A DNA stretch of 64,000 nucleotides. Source: Promethearchaeota archaeon (GTDB lineage Archaea > Asgardarchaeota > Lokiarchaeia > Sigyniarchaeales > SOKP01). Of the stretch, positions 54,423 through 63,528 are shown one piece after another. Made by a program: the position numbers and the translations under genes. Below the pieces are notes generated by a model. The model was given only the letters and a program-made list of their open reading frames with translations. It had not been told where the DNA came from and did not search any database. Position 1 is the stretch's first letter. Each line of letters opens with the position of its first letter. Where the stretch lies: positions 62,001 to 126,000 of the forward strand of contig JAEOTR010000016.1 of assembly GCA_016839705.1 (NCBI GenBank), given 5' to 3'.

Positions 54423-54989
54423 TTAAAAGAAATCTTCCCATGTTATTTTTGCTCGTTTTAAAACTACTAAAACAAGAAAGCCCATTATCGCTCCAGGAAT
54501 AGAGCTCAATGCAAATAAGCTCCAATATATATATAGGCTTTCTACTGTAAAAATAGTCCCAATTGGCGCAATTAAATGCCCTATAGTCCCACCTAAGAAA
54601 ACCGTACCAATAGGTTCAGCTAATGCTGCAAATTCTAAGTATTTTGGATAATTTTTACGTAGAAAATAAGATATGGTACCAACAACAACTGCACCCGTTA
54701 TTCCTCCATGAAAAGCATGGATTGTGCCAATCGAAAGTGAGAATCGAAGTGATGCAATCCCAAGAGCAGTAATGCACGATGAAGTAAGTCCGATTAGAAC
54801 CCCTGTAATAGCATTAAAGAAGTGTGCAAAAGGATTAATTTTAGTTCCAAATATAGTAAAATAAGCAAAGGGATTAATAAAACTTAAAACTAATCCTACG
54901 GCAATAAAAATTGCTATTGCTGCTACTTTTTTAGTCAAAAAATCCGAAGGAAATACAATTTCTTTAACATTAGACCTATTTTCGCTCAA
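54423..54989 (-). CDS. thiW: ThiW-like S component of an energy-coupling-factor transporter
   Basis: A 188-residue membrane protein with about six helices. The early INPFAYFTIFGTKINPFAHF and TGVLIGLTSSCITAL stretches and the HGGITGAVVVG loop match ThiW, proposed to import the thiazole moiety of thiamine. The start is TTG 54989. No ECF ATPase genes are near; a shared module would be used. ThiN is encoded upstream on the same strand, tying it to thiamine synthesis. Confidence 0.78.
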   Translation of the reverse strand: MSENRSNVKEIVFPSDFLTKKVAAIAIFIAVGLVLSFINPFAYFTIFGTKINPFAHFFNAITGVLIGLTSSCITALGIASLRFSLSIGTIHAFHGGITGAVVVGTISYFLRKNYPKYLEFAALAEPIGTVFLGGTIGHLIAPIGTIFTVESLYIYWSLFALSSIPGAIMGFLVLVVLKRAKITWEDFF

Positions 54990-55076
54990 TTTAAAATCAA
55001 CCGATATTACTCTTCTAAATTATTAAAAATTATGATTTTCTATATAAAGTTTGTTTTTGCTTTTAAAGGCGGTATC

Positions 55077-55673
55077 TTAGTCATTATTGATTAATTCAAA
55101 AATTTTCTGAAGCTTTTCAATAATATCAGCTGAACTCTTCCCAAATAACCGTATCATTGGTTCTTTACCAATAGATCCTCTATCCCAGATGATATCCGAA
55201 ATCTTACCATTCCTATCTATACTTTCTTTAATTAACCACTGCATCGTAGAAAATTCCTTTTGCTTAATTTCTTCTGGTTCTTTTTCTCGATTAATTTCTT
55301 TTAATTCCAAATCCGTTTTTTTCTGAATATCTTCTATTAATTCTGGGGTATATTTTAAATTCATGACAAAATTAACTGATGTATCAAACTCTTTTGCTGT
55401 AAGAAGTAATCGTGCTGTATGTTCAGCAACTCCAAATTTAATATCTCCTGCGGCTATAGGAAGACCATCAACAATGGTTATTCTCCCATCAATTCCAGCC
55501 ACATCTCCCTTTTTTTTGGCATCTGGTAAAGCTCCTGCGATGTTTGTTCTTACTTCTGGTATTAATTTTATGAATTTCTTTATTTTTATGAAACTGTATA
55601 TTTCTTTGATCTGGTCAATAACTTCTAATTTTTCTTCAGAATTAGGTGGTTCTCTAAGCTCGTTGTTTTCCAT
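55077..55673 (-). CDS. thiN: Thiamine-phosphate synthase ThiN (stand-alone)
   Basis: A 198-residue ThiN domain. KLIPEVRTNIAGALPDAK, VDGLPIAAGDIKFGVAEHTARLLLTA and DRGSIGKEPMIRLFG are the family motifs. ThiN couples the pyrimidine and thiazole halves in archaea and is often fused to ThiD; here it is separate. ThiW downstream would supply thiazole. ATG 55673 is taken as start (TTG 55676 directly precedes it). Confidence 0.88.
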   Translation of the reverse strand: MENNELREPPNSEEKLEVIDQIKEIYSFIKIKKFIKLIPEVRTNIAGALPDAKKKGDVAGIDGRITIVDGLPIAAGDIKFGVAEHTARLLLTAKEFDTSVNFVMNLKYTPELIEDIQKKTDLELKEINREKEPEEIKQKEFSTMQWLIKESIDRNGKISDIIWDRGSIGKEPMIRLFGKSSADIIEKLQKIFELINND

Positions 55674-55744
55674 CAAATCTATAAGGAATATAAGTTTATT
55701 TAATTTATCGTTTATTCAATCAATTGGATGGAGAGAACAGCCTT

Positions 55745-56434
55745 ATGATACAAATAGGAGATACTTTGATAAATCCAACAAAGATTATATGTTTGGGTAC
55801 TAACTACATGGATCATGTAGAAGAGACAGGATTAGAAGTTCCAGAAGAACCTCTAATTTTTCCTAAGACATTAAATTGTTTAATTACTCATAACCAACCC
55901 ATAATCTATCCAAAATACCTTTACAACAATAGAAAGTATAATAGGGTGGATTATGAAGTAGAATTAGCTTTTATTGTTAAGGATAAATGTAAAAACATTT
56001 CTGCTGAGAATGCTTATGATCATATTTTAGGTTATACTGTTTTTAATGATGTAACCGCTCGTAAAATGCAGACAAAGGACATTATTTCGCAAAAACCGTG
56101 GTTTAGATCGAAGTCCTTCGATAGTTTCGGACCAATTGGTCCTGTGATAAAAAAGGTTGATGAGATTAAAGATCCTCATAACCTTGATATCGAATTGAAG
56201 GTGAATGGAAAAACAAAACAATCATCAAATACAACACATCTATTATTTAAGATACCCGAGATTTTCGAATATATTACTAAATTTTTTACTATGGAACCTG
56301 GTGATATCGTTGCTACAGGTACTCCTGGTGGAATAGGTCCTGTTAATCCTGGAGATTTGATTGAAGCAAAAATAGAAAAGATAGGCACTCTTACAAATAA
56401 AGTAATTTTGGAAGGAGAAGAAGCGAATTTATGA
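55745..56434 (+). CDS. Fumarylacetoacetate hydrolase-family protein (copy 1)
   Basis: A 229-residue FAH-fold protein. KIICLGTNYMDHVEETG, DYEVELAFIVKDKCKNI (metal-binding glutamates) and GYTVFNDVTARKMQ are the family pattern, and GDIVATGTPGGIGP closes it. FAH enzymes split or decarboxylate 2,4-dioxo acids or hydrate related compounds. TTG 55724 would add 7 residues; ATG 55745 is preferred, with GGATGGAGAG upstream. It overlaps the next gene by 4 bases. Confidence 0.88.
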   Translation: MIQIGDTLINPTKIICLGTNYMDHVEETGLEVPEEPLIFPKTLNCLITHNQPIIYPKYLYNNRKYNRVDYEVELAFIVKDKCKNISAENAYDHILGYTVFNDVTARKMQTKDIISQKPWFRSKSFDSFGPIGPVIKKVDEIKDPHNLDIELKVNGKTKQSSNTTHLLFKIPEIFEYITKFFTMEPGDIVATGTPGGIGPVNPGDLIEAKIEKIGTLTNKVILEGEEANL

Positions 56435-57108
56435 GAATTGGAAATACAGAATTCAACCCAACTAAAATCATTTGTATCGGGCGTAATTATTTAGAGCATG
56501 CTAAGGAACTAAATTCTCCAGTGCCCACCGAGCCGGTGTTTTTTGTAAAGACTCTAAACTCTATTATCACCAATGGAGCGCCAATAATATATCCTCGAAT
56601 TCTATATGAAAATGAAGAATTCAACAGAGTGGACCATGAAGTAGAACTTGCTTTCATCATGCAGAAGAACTGTAAAAAAATTTCGGCTACAAATGCTTAT
56701 GATTATATTCAAGGTTATACTATTTTTCTAGATATAACAGCTAGGAAAATGCAAATTAAGGATCGTAATTTGAACTTACCGTGGTACAGAAGTAAAAATT
56801 TCGATTCTTTCGGAGTTTTGGGACCACATATAGCTCCTTTAAATGAAATTAGTGATCCTCATAACCTCAATATTGAATTAAAAATTGATGGTGTTGTAAA
56901 GCAATCATCAAATACAAAATACATGATTTTTAAAATTCCACAGTTATTAGAATATCTTTCTAGTTTTGTAACTCTTGAGAAAGGGGATATAATTGCTACT
57001 GGTACCCCAAGTGGGGTAGGACCAATTCAACCAGGGGATAATATTGAAGCATCTATTGAAAAGATTGGAAAGATTATACATCAAGTCGTTTTAGAAAAAG
57101 AAGATTAA
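56431..57108 (+). CDS. Fumarylacetoacetate hydrolase-family protein (copy 2)
   Basis: A 225-residue paralogue of the preceding protein with the same motifs (KIICIGRNYLEHAKEL, DHEVELAFIMQ, GDIIATGTPSGVGP). The ATG lies inside the stop of copy 1 (ATGA). Copy 1 has DVTARK, copy 2 DITARK. The tandem, cotranslated pair could form a heteromer. Substrates are unknown. Confidence 0.88.
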   Translation: MRIGNTEFNPTKIICIGRNYLEHAKELNSPVPTEPVFFVKTLNSIITNGAPIIYPRILYENEEFNRVDHEVELAFIMQKNCKKISATNAYDYIQGYTIFLDITARKMQIKDRNLNLPWYRSKNFDSFGVLGPHIAPLNEISDPHNLNIELKIDGVVKQSSNTKYMIFKIPQLLEYLSSFVTLEKGDIIATGTPSGVGPIQPGDNIEASIEKIGKIIHQVVLEKED

Positions 57109-57272
57109 ATTTTATTCTTCAATTGAGTTTAAGACTAAATCTCATTTTCATTAACGACATATATGATTATATTTTTGGTCTAAAAAACTTGTAGCTTTTA
57201 TTGTTATTTATTAAAATTTTCTTAACCTCAATTTTTCAATAACTAATATAGTATTCTAAGAGTGTAAAATAT

Positions 57273-58463
57273 ATGAAATTAAAAAAAAAGTCAATAGTAT
57301 TAATTTTCTTGACGGTTTCTATGTTTTCAGGGATAATTATGACAAACTCTTTAGCTAAGACTAATTTTATGAGATGGTGTGAAACTAATGACCAATCATA
57401 TGTAGATGTTAGAGTTCCGGATTATTATTCATTGGGAGTTCTAAAAGCTCAATATTGTGATCAACAGATTATTAAGTTAGATTATGCGATAAAAGGTTTG
57501 ATTCAAACTCTTGGTATTCCTCTTGATTATTGTTACCACTTAGCTAGTCTTTATAATGCGCAGATTCCACAAGATTACAAGAATGAACTTCAAGGGATTG
57601 CTGATTCGATACCAACTTTAACTTATTATGATGTGGTATTACAAGTCTGTTTATTTGATGGTTTCTATGGTCAAATTATACCTTCGAAGACAGGAGTAAA
57701 TATACCCCCCATACATCTAGGGGGTTGTACGGTTGTGGCTTCCAAAAATACTGATGAGACTATAACAATTGGTCAAAACATGGATCTTTCATATTATTTC
57801 AAAGATACTCTATATTTTATTAAGTATAAAATAAAAGGAAAACAACCAGTGTTTGCAATGTACATGGGGGCGTGTCATTTGGTTGGAATTACTAAGAAGG
57901 TGAGCTCTGTCTTAAATCTTATAGAAACCGTTGTTCATGGTGAAATTTGCATGCCAACCTCTATTAAAAGACGACTTTCTTTAGAATCGAGTAAGAATGC
58001 CTTCGAATATCAAGAAATCATGATAAATAATGGGTTTGCGTCCAGCTGGAATTGGTTAATTGGTGATAAATACAACAACCTTATTGCTTGTGAGAGTATA
58101 CCAGCTGTATATAATGACCAAATTCTGAGTTGTGGTGAAGCAATCGTTAAATCTAACACTTATAAAACACCTGAATATATTCCATATTTACTGAAACCTT
58201 CTTATTCCTTAGAACGCCAAGCGAAAGCGGAAGACCTAACCTCAAAGGCTATGAATGATGGTATTCTTACATTAGATGAATTGTTTGGGGATGTTTTATC
58301 ATTCCGAGATGGAACAGATGCGTCAATAACCAGATTGCCAGGAGATAATTCTAATGATCCAATAATAACTTCCACAATTGCCTTTATGGGTTTAAAAGGA
58401 AAGGATGGAAGGTTTGGAGTCGGGAATCCTCTTGAGAGTAGTTGGGGTGTAATTCCCCTCTAA
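57273..58463 (+). CDS. Secreted C45-family N-terminal-nucleophile hydrolase
   Basis: A 396-residue protein with a signal peptide-like N-terminus (Lys-rich, then IVLIFLTVSMFSGIIM, cleavage perhaps near residue 28). GGCTVVASKNTDETITIGQNMDLS marks a C45/acyl-transferase-type Ntn fold in which Cys 152 would become the N-terminal nucleophile after self-cleavage. Relatives hydrolyse amide bonds of small molecules or peptidoglycan-like material; the substrate is unknown. Confidence 0.82.
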   Translation: MKLKKKSIVLIFLTVSMFSGIIMTNSLAKTNFMRWCETNDQSYVDVRVPDYYSLGVLKAQYCDQQIIKLDYAIKGLIQTLGIPLDYCYHLASLYNAQIPQDYKNELQGIADSIPTLTYYDVVLQVCLFDGFYGQIIPSKTGVNIPPIHLGGCTVVASKNTDETITIGQNMDLSYYFKDTLYFIKYKIKGKQPVFAMYMGACHLVGITKKVSSVLNLIETVVHGEICMPTSIKRRLSLESSKNAFEYQEIMINNGFASSWNWLIGDKYNNLIACESIPAVYNDQILSCGEAIVKSNTYKTPEYIPYLLKPSYSLERQAKAEDLTSKAMNDGILTLDELFGDVLSFRDGTDASITRLPGDNSNDPIITSTIAFMGLKGKDGRFGVGNPLESSWGVIPL

Positions 58464-58621
58464 TATTAAGGGTTATAAATACCCTTTCAAATCTTTTTTT
58501 TTCGTGATTTCTTAACAAAATGGCTTTAGCATAGAAATTTCCATTTAATAAAAAGTATTAAATTTTGAGAATTATATTTTATGAATTAAACTTTTTTAAG
58601 AATAACTATTTTTTATAGATC

Positions 58622-58807
58622 ATGGAGATTGAAGTTAGCGAAGAAGCAAAGAGGGAAATACTTAAATTAATCTCCACTCCTGGAGTTGAAATTGAAGAGA
58701 TTGTTAAAAAAGTTAAGCTAGATTATGATATTATAATGAATTTTTTATCTGATGAATTTTTAAAACATAATTTAGATTATGGCAGAAGAATCTGTTGCCG
58801 GTATTAA
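58622..58807 (+). CDS. Small helical protein, unknown
   Basis: A 61-residue, mostly helical acidic protein (EVSEEAKREILKLI, VEEIVKKVKLDYDIIMNFL) ending in RRICCRY. It precedes the ribosomal stalk operon but is separated from it by a structured leader, so it may have its own promoter. I do not recognise it; the amphipathic helix suggests a small helix-turn-helix or binding protein. Confidence 0.5.
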   Translation: MEIEVSEEAKREILKLISTPGVEIEEIVKKVKLDYDIIMNFLSDEFLKHNLDYGRRICCRY

Positions 58808-58871
58808 AGCTTGTTTATTTTAATAAAACTTATTAATTTTTGTACATTTCTAAATTCACTAAGTTCAAAAC

Positions 58872-58880
58872 ATTATAAAG
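58872..58880 (+). promoter_or_regulatory. Probable TATA box of the uL11 operon
   Basis: ATTATAAAG lies just before the structured leader. A start about 25 bases on would begin inside the left arm of the stem at 58884, so the initiation point must be near the box for the full stem to be transcribed. Confidence 0.35.
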
Positions 58881-58883
58881 GAC

Positions 58884-58962
58884 TTAGGACGCAAATTAAT
58901 GCGGTTTCAATATATTATTGATATTGAAATGAGTTATAACAATCTTAATTTAGCGTTCTTAA
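58884..58962 (+). ncRNA. Structured 5' leader RNA before uL11
   Basis: Positions 58884-58898 pair with 58946-58962 in a 15-bp stem with two single-base bulges, and 58905-58913 pair with 58921-58929 as a perfect 9-bp hairpin with a 7-base loop. The stem ends about 50 bases before the GTG of the uL11 gene. uL1 of methanogens and of E. coli binds a mimic of its rRNA site on the mRNA of this operon to repress its own synthesis, so a uL1- or uL10-bound regulatory element is the natural guess; I cannot confirm the motif. Confidence 0.5.
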
Positions 58963-59011
58963 CCTTGAATAAGTTTTGATGAGAAGTAACTAGAAAAAAC
59001 AGTGAGAATAA

Positions 59012-59509
59012 GTGAGTGAAAAAGGAAAAGTAATTGTAATGGCTCTTGTCACTGGTGGTAGCGCGTCAGGAGGACCACCTATTGGGCCTGCAGTTGGACC
59101 CACTGGTATAAATATCAAAGATGTCGTTGATGAGATAAATGATCAAACAATGGTCTTTAAAGGGTTAACTGTACCCGTAAGAATAGAATGTGATCCTGAA
59201 ACAAAACAATTTGAAATTTTTGTAGAAACTCCTTCTACAGCTTCATTATTACTTAAAGAAGCAGGAGTAGAGAAAGGGAGTTCATCGTGTGCAGAAGAAA
59301 AAATTGGTGATCTAACGTTTGAACAGATTGTTAAAGTCGTTGAAGCAAAGAAAGAAAAATTTTTGGATAAAACGTTTAAATCTGCGGTTAAAACAGCTCT
59401 AGGTACCGCTTTGTCTGTTGGAATAACAGTTGAAGGAGAAGATCCAAGAGAAATTCAAAAAAAATTAGAAAATGGTGAATTTGATAACCAAATTAAAGGT
59501 GAGTTGTAA
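59012..59509 (+). CDS. rpl11: Large-subunit ribosomal protein uL11
   Basis: A 165-residue archaeal uL11: GGSASGGPPIGPAVGPTGIN is the N-terminal glycine/proline segment, and KGSSCAEEKIGDLTFEQ leads into the rRNA-binding half. The GTG start follows GTGAG. It heads the stalk operon; SecE and NusG, its usual upstream neighbours, are absent here. Confidence 0.95.
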   Translation: MSEKGKVIVMALVTGGSASGGPPIGPAVGPTGINIKDVVDEINDQTMVFKGLTVPVRIECDPETKQFEIFVETPSTASLLLKEAGVEKGSSSCAEEKIGDLTFEQIVKVVEAKKEKFLDKTFKSAVKTALGTALSVGITVEGEDPREIQKKLENGEFDNQIKGEL

Positions 59510-59511
59510 AA

Positions 59512-60243
59512 GTGAAGGTAGATGATAAATTATTAAGAAAATCCCTCAGTACCGCAATAGACTTTTCAACTATTAAGAAAGAAGGTTTCAAAGATAAAGT
59601 TCGAAAGTTTGATGAAACAATTGATCTTATCATTAACATAAAAGATGTGAATCTGAATGATCCAAAAAACAGAATTGATAAAGAAATAATCCTCTCGTAT
59701 AAAGTGATTGCTGAAGAAAAACCAAATATATGTGTGATAGCTTCAGATGAAATATTAAGTGAAGCTAAAAAGGCAGGTATTGATACTCTCGATGCAGATG
59801 GGCTGGTTAAATTAAATAATGAAGAAAAGAAGTACAAAAAGAAATTTGCCAAAAAATATGAATTTTTTATAGTAGAATCAAAGATGATGCGAGATGTAGC
59901 TCGTTATCTAGCCCGATTTCTAGGTCCTTTAGGGAAAATGCCAAAACCTTTCCCTACAGGCTATGGAATTATTTCTAATCCTGAAGATTTGATGGTTGCA
60001 TTCGAAAGATATAAGAAAGTAGTTAGAATTCAAATGAAAAAACAGCCAATAATCTTTGCTAAAGTAGGGAGAAAATCAATGGACATAGAAAAATTGTTTG
60101 AGAATATAAAAACTGTAGTTAGCTTTATTGCTGATCAAATGCCTCATAAATATAATAATTTTAAATCTATGTATTTAAAAAGTACAATGGGGCGCCCATG
60201 TAAAGTAGATGAAGCTTTTCTAAAAAGTCTAGAGGTGAGTTAG
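59512..60243 (+). CDS. rpl1: Large-subunit ribosomal protein uL1
   Basis: A 243-residue uL1. Segment LARFLGPLGKMPKPFP is the family signature, and the C-terminal MYLKSTMGRPCKVD is typical of archaeal members. It binds the L1 stalk of 23S rRNA. GTG start follows after 2 bases; AGGTGAG within the end of uL11 gives the ribosome-binding site. Confidence 0.95.
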   Translation: MKVDDKLLRKSLSTAIDFSTIKKEGFKDKVRKFDETIDLIINIKDVNLNDPKNRIDKEIILSYKVIAEEKPNICVIASDEILSEAKKAGIDTLDADGLVKLNNEEKKYKKKFAKKYEFFIVESKMMRDVARYLARFLGPLGKMPKPFPTGYGIISNPEDLMVAFERYKKVVRIQMKKQPIIFAKVGRKSMDIEKLFENIKTVVSFIADQMPHKYNNFKSMYLKSTMGRPCKVDEAFLKSLEVS

Positions 60244-60247
60244 AAAG

Positions 60248-61135
60248 ATGATCAAAAAAGCGCGTATTCCACAATGGAAATTAGAGGAAATTAATACATT
60301 GAAGGATTTATTTAAAGAATATAAAAATATTGCCGTTATCGAAGTTGGTCGCATACATGATATACAAATTCAATCAACCCGTAAGATCTTAAGAGGAAAA
60401 GCGGTTTTTCGAATGTCAAAAAAATCTTTGCAGCTTCGAGCGATTGATGCATTTAAAAAAGAATCAAAGAAATCAAATTTAGATGAATTAGCAAATAATA
60501 TTCCTGGTCAATCAAGTTTGATATTTACAAATCTTGATTTTATGGAGTTAAAAAAGATCTTTCATGAAAATGAGTGGATGGTTCCAGCAAAACCAAATGA
60601 AATAACACCTGTAGATATCTGGGTTCCTGAAGGAGATACTGGGTTACCCACAGGACAAGTCATAAGTGAACTGAATATGACTTTAAAACTCCCTACAAGA
60701 ATAATGAATGATACCATTCATATACGTGAAGACACAAGAACACACAAAGTTGGTGATTTAGTTACTGTTAAACAAGCAGCCGTTCTGAAGAAATTAGGGA
60801 TAACTCCGATAGAATCACTAATTAAAATACATTATGCTTGGAGTGATGGAGAAATTATACCCATAGATATCCTCTATATGGATGTAGAAGAATTTAAAAG
60901 AGAAGTCATTATAGCCTATAAAGAAGCACTTAGTATTGCCTTTGAAATGCCATTCTACATAGAAAATATGCATGAAGACTATATAAGGAAAGCTGCTTCT
61001 GAAGCTAATACTCTCGAAACAATGATTTTTGGTGAGGGAATCACTGTTCCGGCTGAACCCAAACCTAAAGTTGAAGAAAAAGAACCTGAGGAGGAACCTG
61101 AAGAAGAAGTGGGGATTGGCGGGTTATTTGGTTAA
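60248..61135 (+). CDS. rpl10: Large-subunit ribosomal protein uL10 (P0)
   Basis: A 295-residue uL10/P0 with its archaeal extra domain and acidic, flexible C-terminus that binds P1 dimers. The last residues, EEEVGIGGLFG, resemble the C-terminal motif that recruits translation GTPases. Confidence 0.95.
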   Translation: MIKKARIPQWKLEEINTLKDLFKEYKNIAVIEVGRIHDIQIQSTRKILRGKAVFRMSKKSLQLRAIDAFKKESKKSNLDELANNIPGQSSLIFTNLDFMELKKIFHENEWMVPAKPNEITPVDIWVPEGDTGLPTGQVISELNMTLKLPTRIMNDTIHIREDTRTHKVGDLVTVKQAAVLKKLGITPIESLIKIHYAWSDGEIIPIDILYMDVEEFKREVIIAYKEALSIAFEMPFYIENMHEDYIRKAASEANTLETMIFGEGITVPAEPKPKVEEKEPEEEPEEEVGIGGLFG

Positions 61136-61202
61136 AAAAAAATAGATAAGTAATAAAATTATGAATATAAAATTAAAAGTATTAAATTGGAGGTTTTAAG
61201 AT

Positions 61203-61493
61203 ATGGAAAGTGTCTATGCTGCATTATTGCTTCATAAGGTTGGAGGAAAAATTACCGAAGCAAATGTAGAAAAAGTATTGACTGCTGCAGGTGCAAAAGC
61301 TGATAAAACAGAAATAGCAAAACTGATTGCTGGGTTAAAACAAACAGATATTGATGATATTATAAAGTCTGCTGGTACTGCGTCTGTTATGACTGCTCCT
61401 GCTGGAGGCAAAGCTGAGAAAAAGAAGGAAGCTAAGAAGGAAAAAGAAGAAGAAGTTGAGGAAGAGCCCACAGGGATTGGATCACTCTTTTAG
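61203..61493 (+). CDS. rpl12: Stalk ribosomal protein P1 (L12 type)
   Basis: A 96-residue P1: MESVYAALLLHKVGGKITEAN opens the dimerisation domain, followed by a charged hinge rich in Lys and Glu and the C-terminal TGIGSLF. AATTGGAGG gives the ribosome-binding site. It ends the stalk operon. Confidence 0.95.
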   Translation: MESVYAALLLHKVGGKITEANVEKVLTAAGAKADKTEIAKLIAGLKQTDIDDIIKSAGTASVMTAPAGGKAEKKKEAKKEKEEEVEEEPTGIGSLF

Positions 61494-61565
61494 AACCCTT
61501 GAAAATCGATTTAATTCAGTTAATATACCAAAATCGATTACCTGATGTAATTCCTCGAAGACCAA

Positions 61566-61588
61566 TTTTTTTTATTTTTATTATTTTT
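61566..61588 (+). terminator. T-rich terminator after the stalk operon
   Basis: ATTTTTTTTATTTTTATTATTTTT follows P1 by about 70 bases. Such U-rich tracts terminate archaeal transcription. A direct repeat AAAATCGATT (61502 and 61531) lies before it, without known role. Confidence 0.5.
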
Positions 61589-61722
61589 CAAAAATTAAAA
61601 AGAATATTCTCAAACAGTAGTTTTTTTAGATTGCCTTAATTAAACCAAGTTTTCAAATCATAAACTTTTTTTAAAATTCTATTTTTTTAAAATTACTGAT
61701 TAGTTTTGAGATTTTAATAATA

Positions 61723-61732
61723 TTTATTTAAA
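61723..61732 (+). promoter_or_regulatory. TATA box of secY
   Basis: TTTATTTAAA lies about 47 bases before the ATG of secY, giving a leader of roughly 20 bases. It sits downstream of the stalk terminator, so secY is probably transcribed alone. Confidence 0.45.
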
Positions 61733-61778
61733 TGGCCTACAATATTAAACCGAAAAAAACTCACGTTGTTGTATAAAT

Positions 61779-63269
61779 ATGGCAGGAAAATTCCTTAGGT
61801 TCTTTTCACCATTCATTAAAGCAATGCCTGAAATTAAAAATCCTCAACGTGAGGTTTCCTTTAAAGAAAAATTTATCTGGACAGCTATCGTGCTCATTAT
61901 TTATTTAATAATGTCAAACATTCCTCTTTATGGTATTCAGATATCAGAATCAACTGATTATTTTTATTGGTTGCGTGTAATTCTTGCAAGCCAGAGGGGA
62001 ACACTCACAGAACTCGGTATTGGGCCTATTGTAACTTCGGGACTTATCATGCAATTACTCTTAGGTTCACGAATTATCAACGTAAATATGGCTGATCCAT
62101 ATGATAGAGCTTTGTTTAGTGGTGCTCAGAAGGTTCTTGCTATTTTCCTAACAATATTCAATGCTATTGCTTATTTATTTGGGGGCGCTTTTGGTAATTT
62201 GTCAGAAATAGGGATTCAAGGGGCAGTTTTTATTTTTGTTCAATTGCTTTTTGCAGGGATAATTATAATTCTCCTTGATGAATTACTCCAAAAAGGATGG
62301 GGTCTTGGAAGTGGCGTATCCTTGTTTATTGCGGCAGGTGTAGCAGGACAAATCTTCTGGAATTGTTTCAGCTTTATTTCTACTCCTGCTCCTCCTGATG
62401 GAGATGGATTACCAAGAGGTATCGTTATTGCCTTTTTTACTGCAATCTTTGATGGCGACTCTGGAACAAACGTAGGTAGTCTTTTTCTTAGGGGAAGACT
62501 CCCGTCATTACTAGGTATTATAACTACTGTGGGTATACTATTCTTGGTTATTTGGTTTGAATCAACGCGTGTAGAAATCCCACTTACATATCGAGGCTAT
62601 CGAGGATATAAGGGTAAGTATCCAATGAAATTACTTTATGTTTCTAATATTCCGGTAATATTAGTTAATGCATTATATGCGAATTTCTTATTTTTTGGGC
62701 AGTTACTTGCTGGACCAGGATCTGCTTTACGTGTAACCAATGGAGGACTCATTCCTGATTTCTGGGTTGATTTAATTGGAAGGTTTGAAACACAAGAAGC
62801 AGGAGCAGGTATGGGAGGACAACTAGTGCCGACATTTGGACTAATATATTTGCTTACGCCTCCATTGGGCATGGCTCAGCTGGTGGCGGATCCGTTTAGA
62901 GCTGTATTATATTTACTCATTTTCATTGCACTTTGTATCATACTTGGTCGAGTCTGGGTCGAAGTTTCAGGTCTCGCCCCGCGAGATATAGCAGGGCAGA
63001 TATTAGATTCAAAAATGCAAGTACCCGGGTTTAGAAGCTCTGAAAAAGTTTTAGAGCGGATATTGAAACGATATATTCCAACTTTGGTGATTCTCAACGG
63101 AATTTTTATCGCTGTATTGAGTTTCTTCGCAGATAGTCTAGGTGCGTTGACCTCCGGTACGGGTTTACTAATTTCCATCGGAATAATTCATCAATATGGT
63201 GAAACCTTAGCTAAAGAGATGGCTGCGAGCCAATATCCTGGCATGAGAGGATTACTTGGCTTAGATTAA
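61779..63269 (+). CDS. secY: Protein translocase subunit SecY
   Basis: A 496-residue SecY/Sec61alpha homologue with ten predicted helices. The plug and gate region GIGPIVTSGLIMQLL, the RGYRGYKGKYPMKLLYVSN cytoplasmic loop (ribosome contact), and YGETLAKEMAASQYPGMRG at the end are characteristic. It is separated from the stalk operon by a terminator and has its own promoter. Confidence 0.95.
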   Translation: MAGKFLRFFSPFIKAMPEIKNPQREVSFKEKFIWTAIVLIIYLIMSNIPLYGIQISESTDYFYWLRVILASQRGTLTELGIGPIVTSGLIMQLLLGSRIINVNMADPYDRALFSGAQKVLAIFLTIFNAIAYLFGGAFGNLSEIGIQGAVFIFVQLLFAGIIIILLDELLQKGWGLGSGVSLFIAAGVAGQIFWNCFSFISTPAPPDGDGLPRGIVIAFFTAIFDGDSGTNVGSLFLRGRLPSLLGIITTVGILFLVIWFESTRVEIPLTYRGYRGYKGKYPMKLLYVSNIPVILVNALYANFLFFGQLLAGPGSALRVTNGGLIPDFWVDLIGRFETQEAGAGMGGQLVPTFGLIYLLTPPLGMAQLVADPFRAVLYLLIFIALCIILGRVWVEVSGLAPRDIAGQILDSKMQVPGFRSSEKVLERILKRYIPTLVILNGIFIAVLSFFADSLGALTSGTGLLISIGIIHQYGETLAKEMAASQYPGMRGLLGLD

Positions 63270-63479
63270 CCACTTCCTCTTAGATCTAATTATTCTGGAG
63301 TTTTTTCTCTACGTAATTGATTATAAATAACTTAGCAAAATTTAAAGAATCTTCAAATGATACCTTTAATTTTTTGCTTATTCTAGGATTCGGTTAACAA
63401 TCACTTGAGAAGATAAACAAATTTAGGTTTTTATTATTTGAACTTTTAATCATTTTATGAAACAGAATTCCTTCTGTAA

Positions 63480-63488
63480 AGTTTATAA
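63480..63488 (+). promoter_or_regulatory. TATA box of the DUF106 gene
   Basis: AGTTTATAA lies about 30-45 bases before the alternative ATGs at 63517, 63520 and 63529, so the transcript would be leaderless or nearly so. Confidence 0.4.
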
Positions 63489-63528
63489 CGTTTTTTAGTT
63501 TTATTTAAATATAATAATGATGTTATTT

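Noticed and set aside
54990..55076. Possible TPP riboswitch upstream of thiW
   Set aside because: The conserved CUGAGA and the other thi-box elements are not there.
55363..55803. 146-codon + strand frame overlapping ThiN and the FAH start
   Set aside because: Antisense to ThiN, whose motifs are conserved, and no domain pattern of its own.
58977..58982. TGATGA resembling a C box of a C/D guide RNA in the uL11 leader
   Set aside because: No D box (CTGA) follows at a plausible distance.
59493..59852. 119-codon minus strand frame in the uL11-uL1 region
   Set aside because: Antisense to ribosomal genes; Ser/Leu-rich shadow translation.
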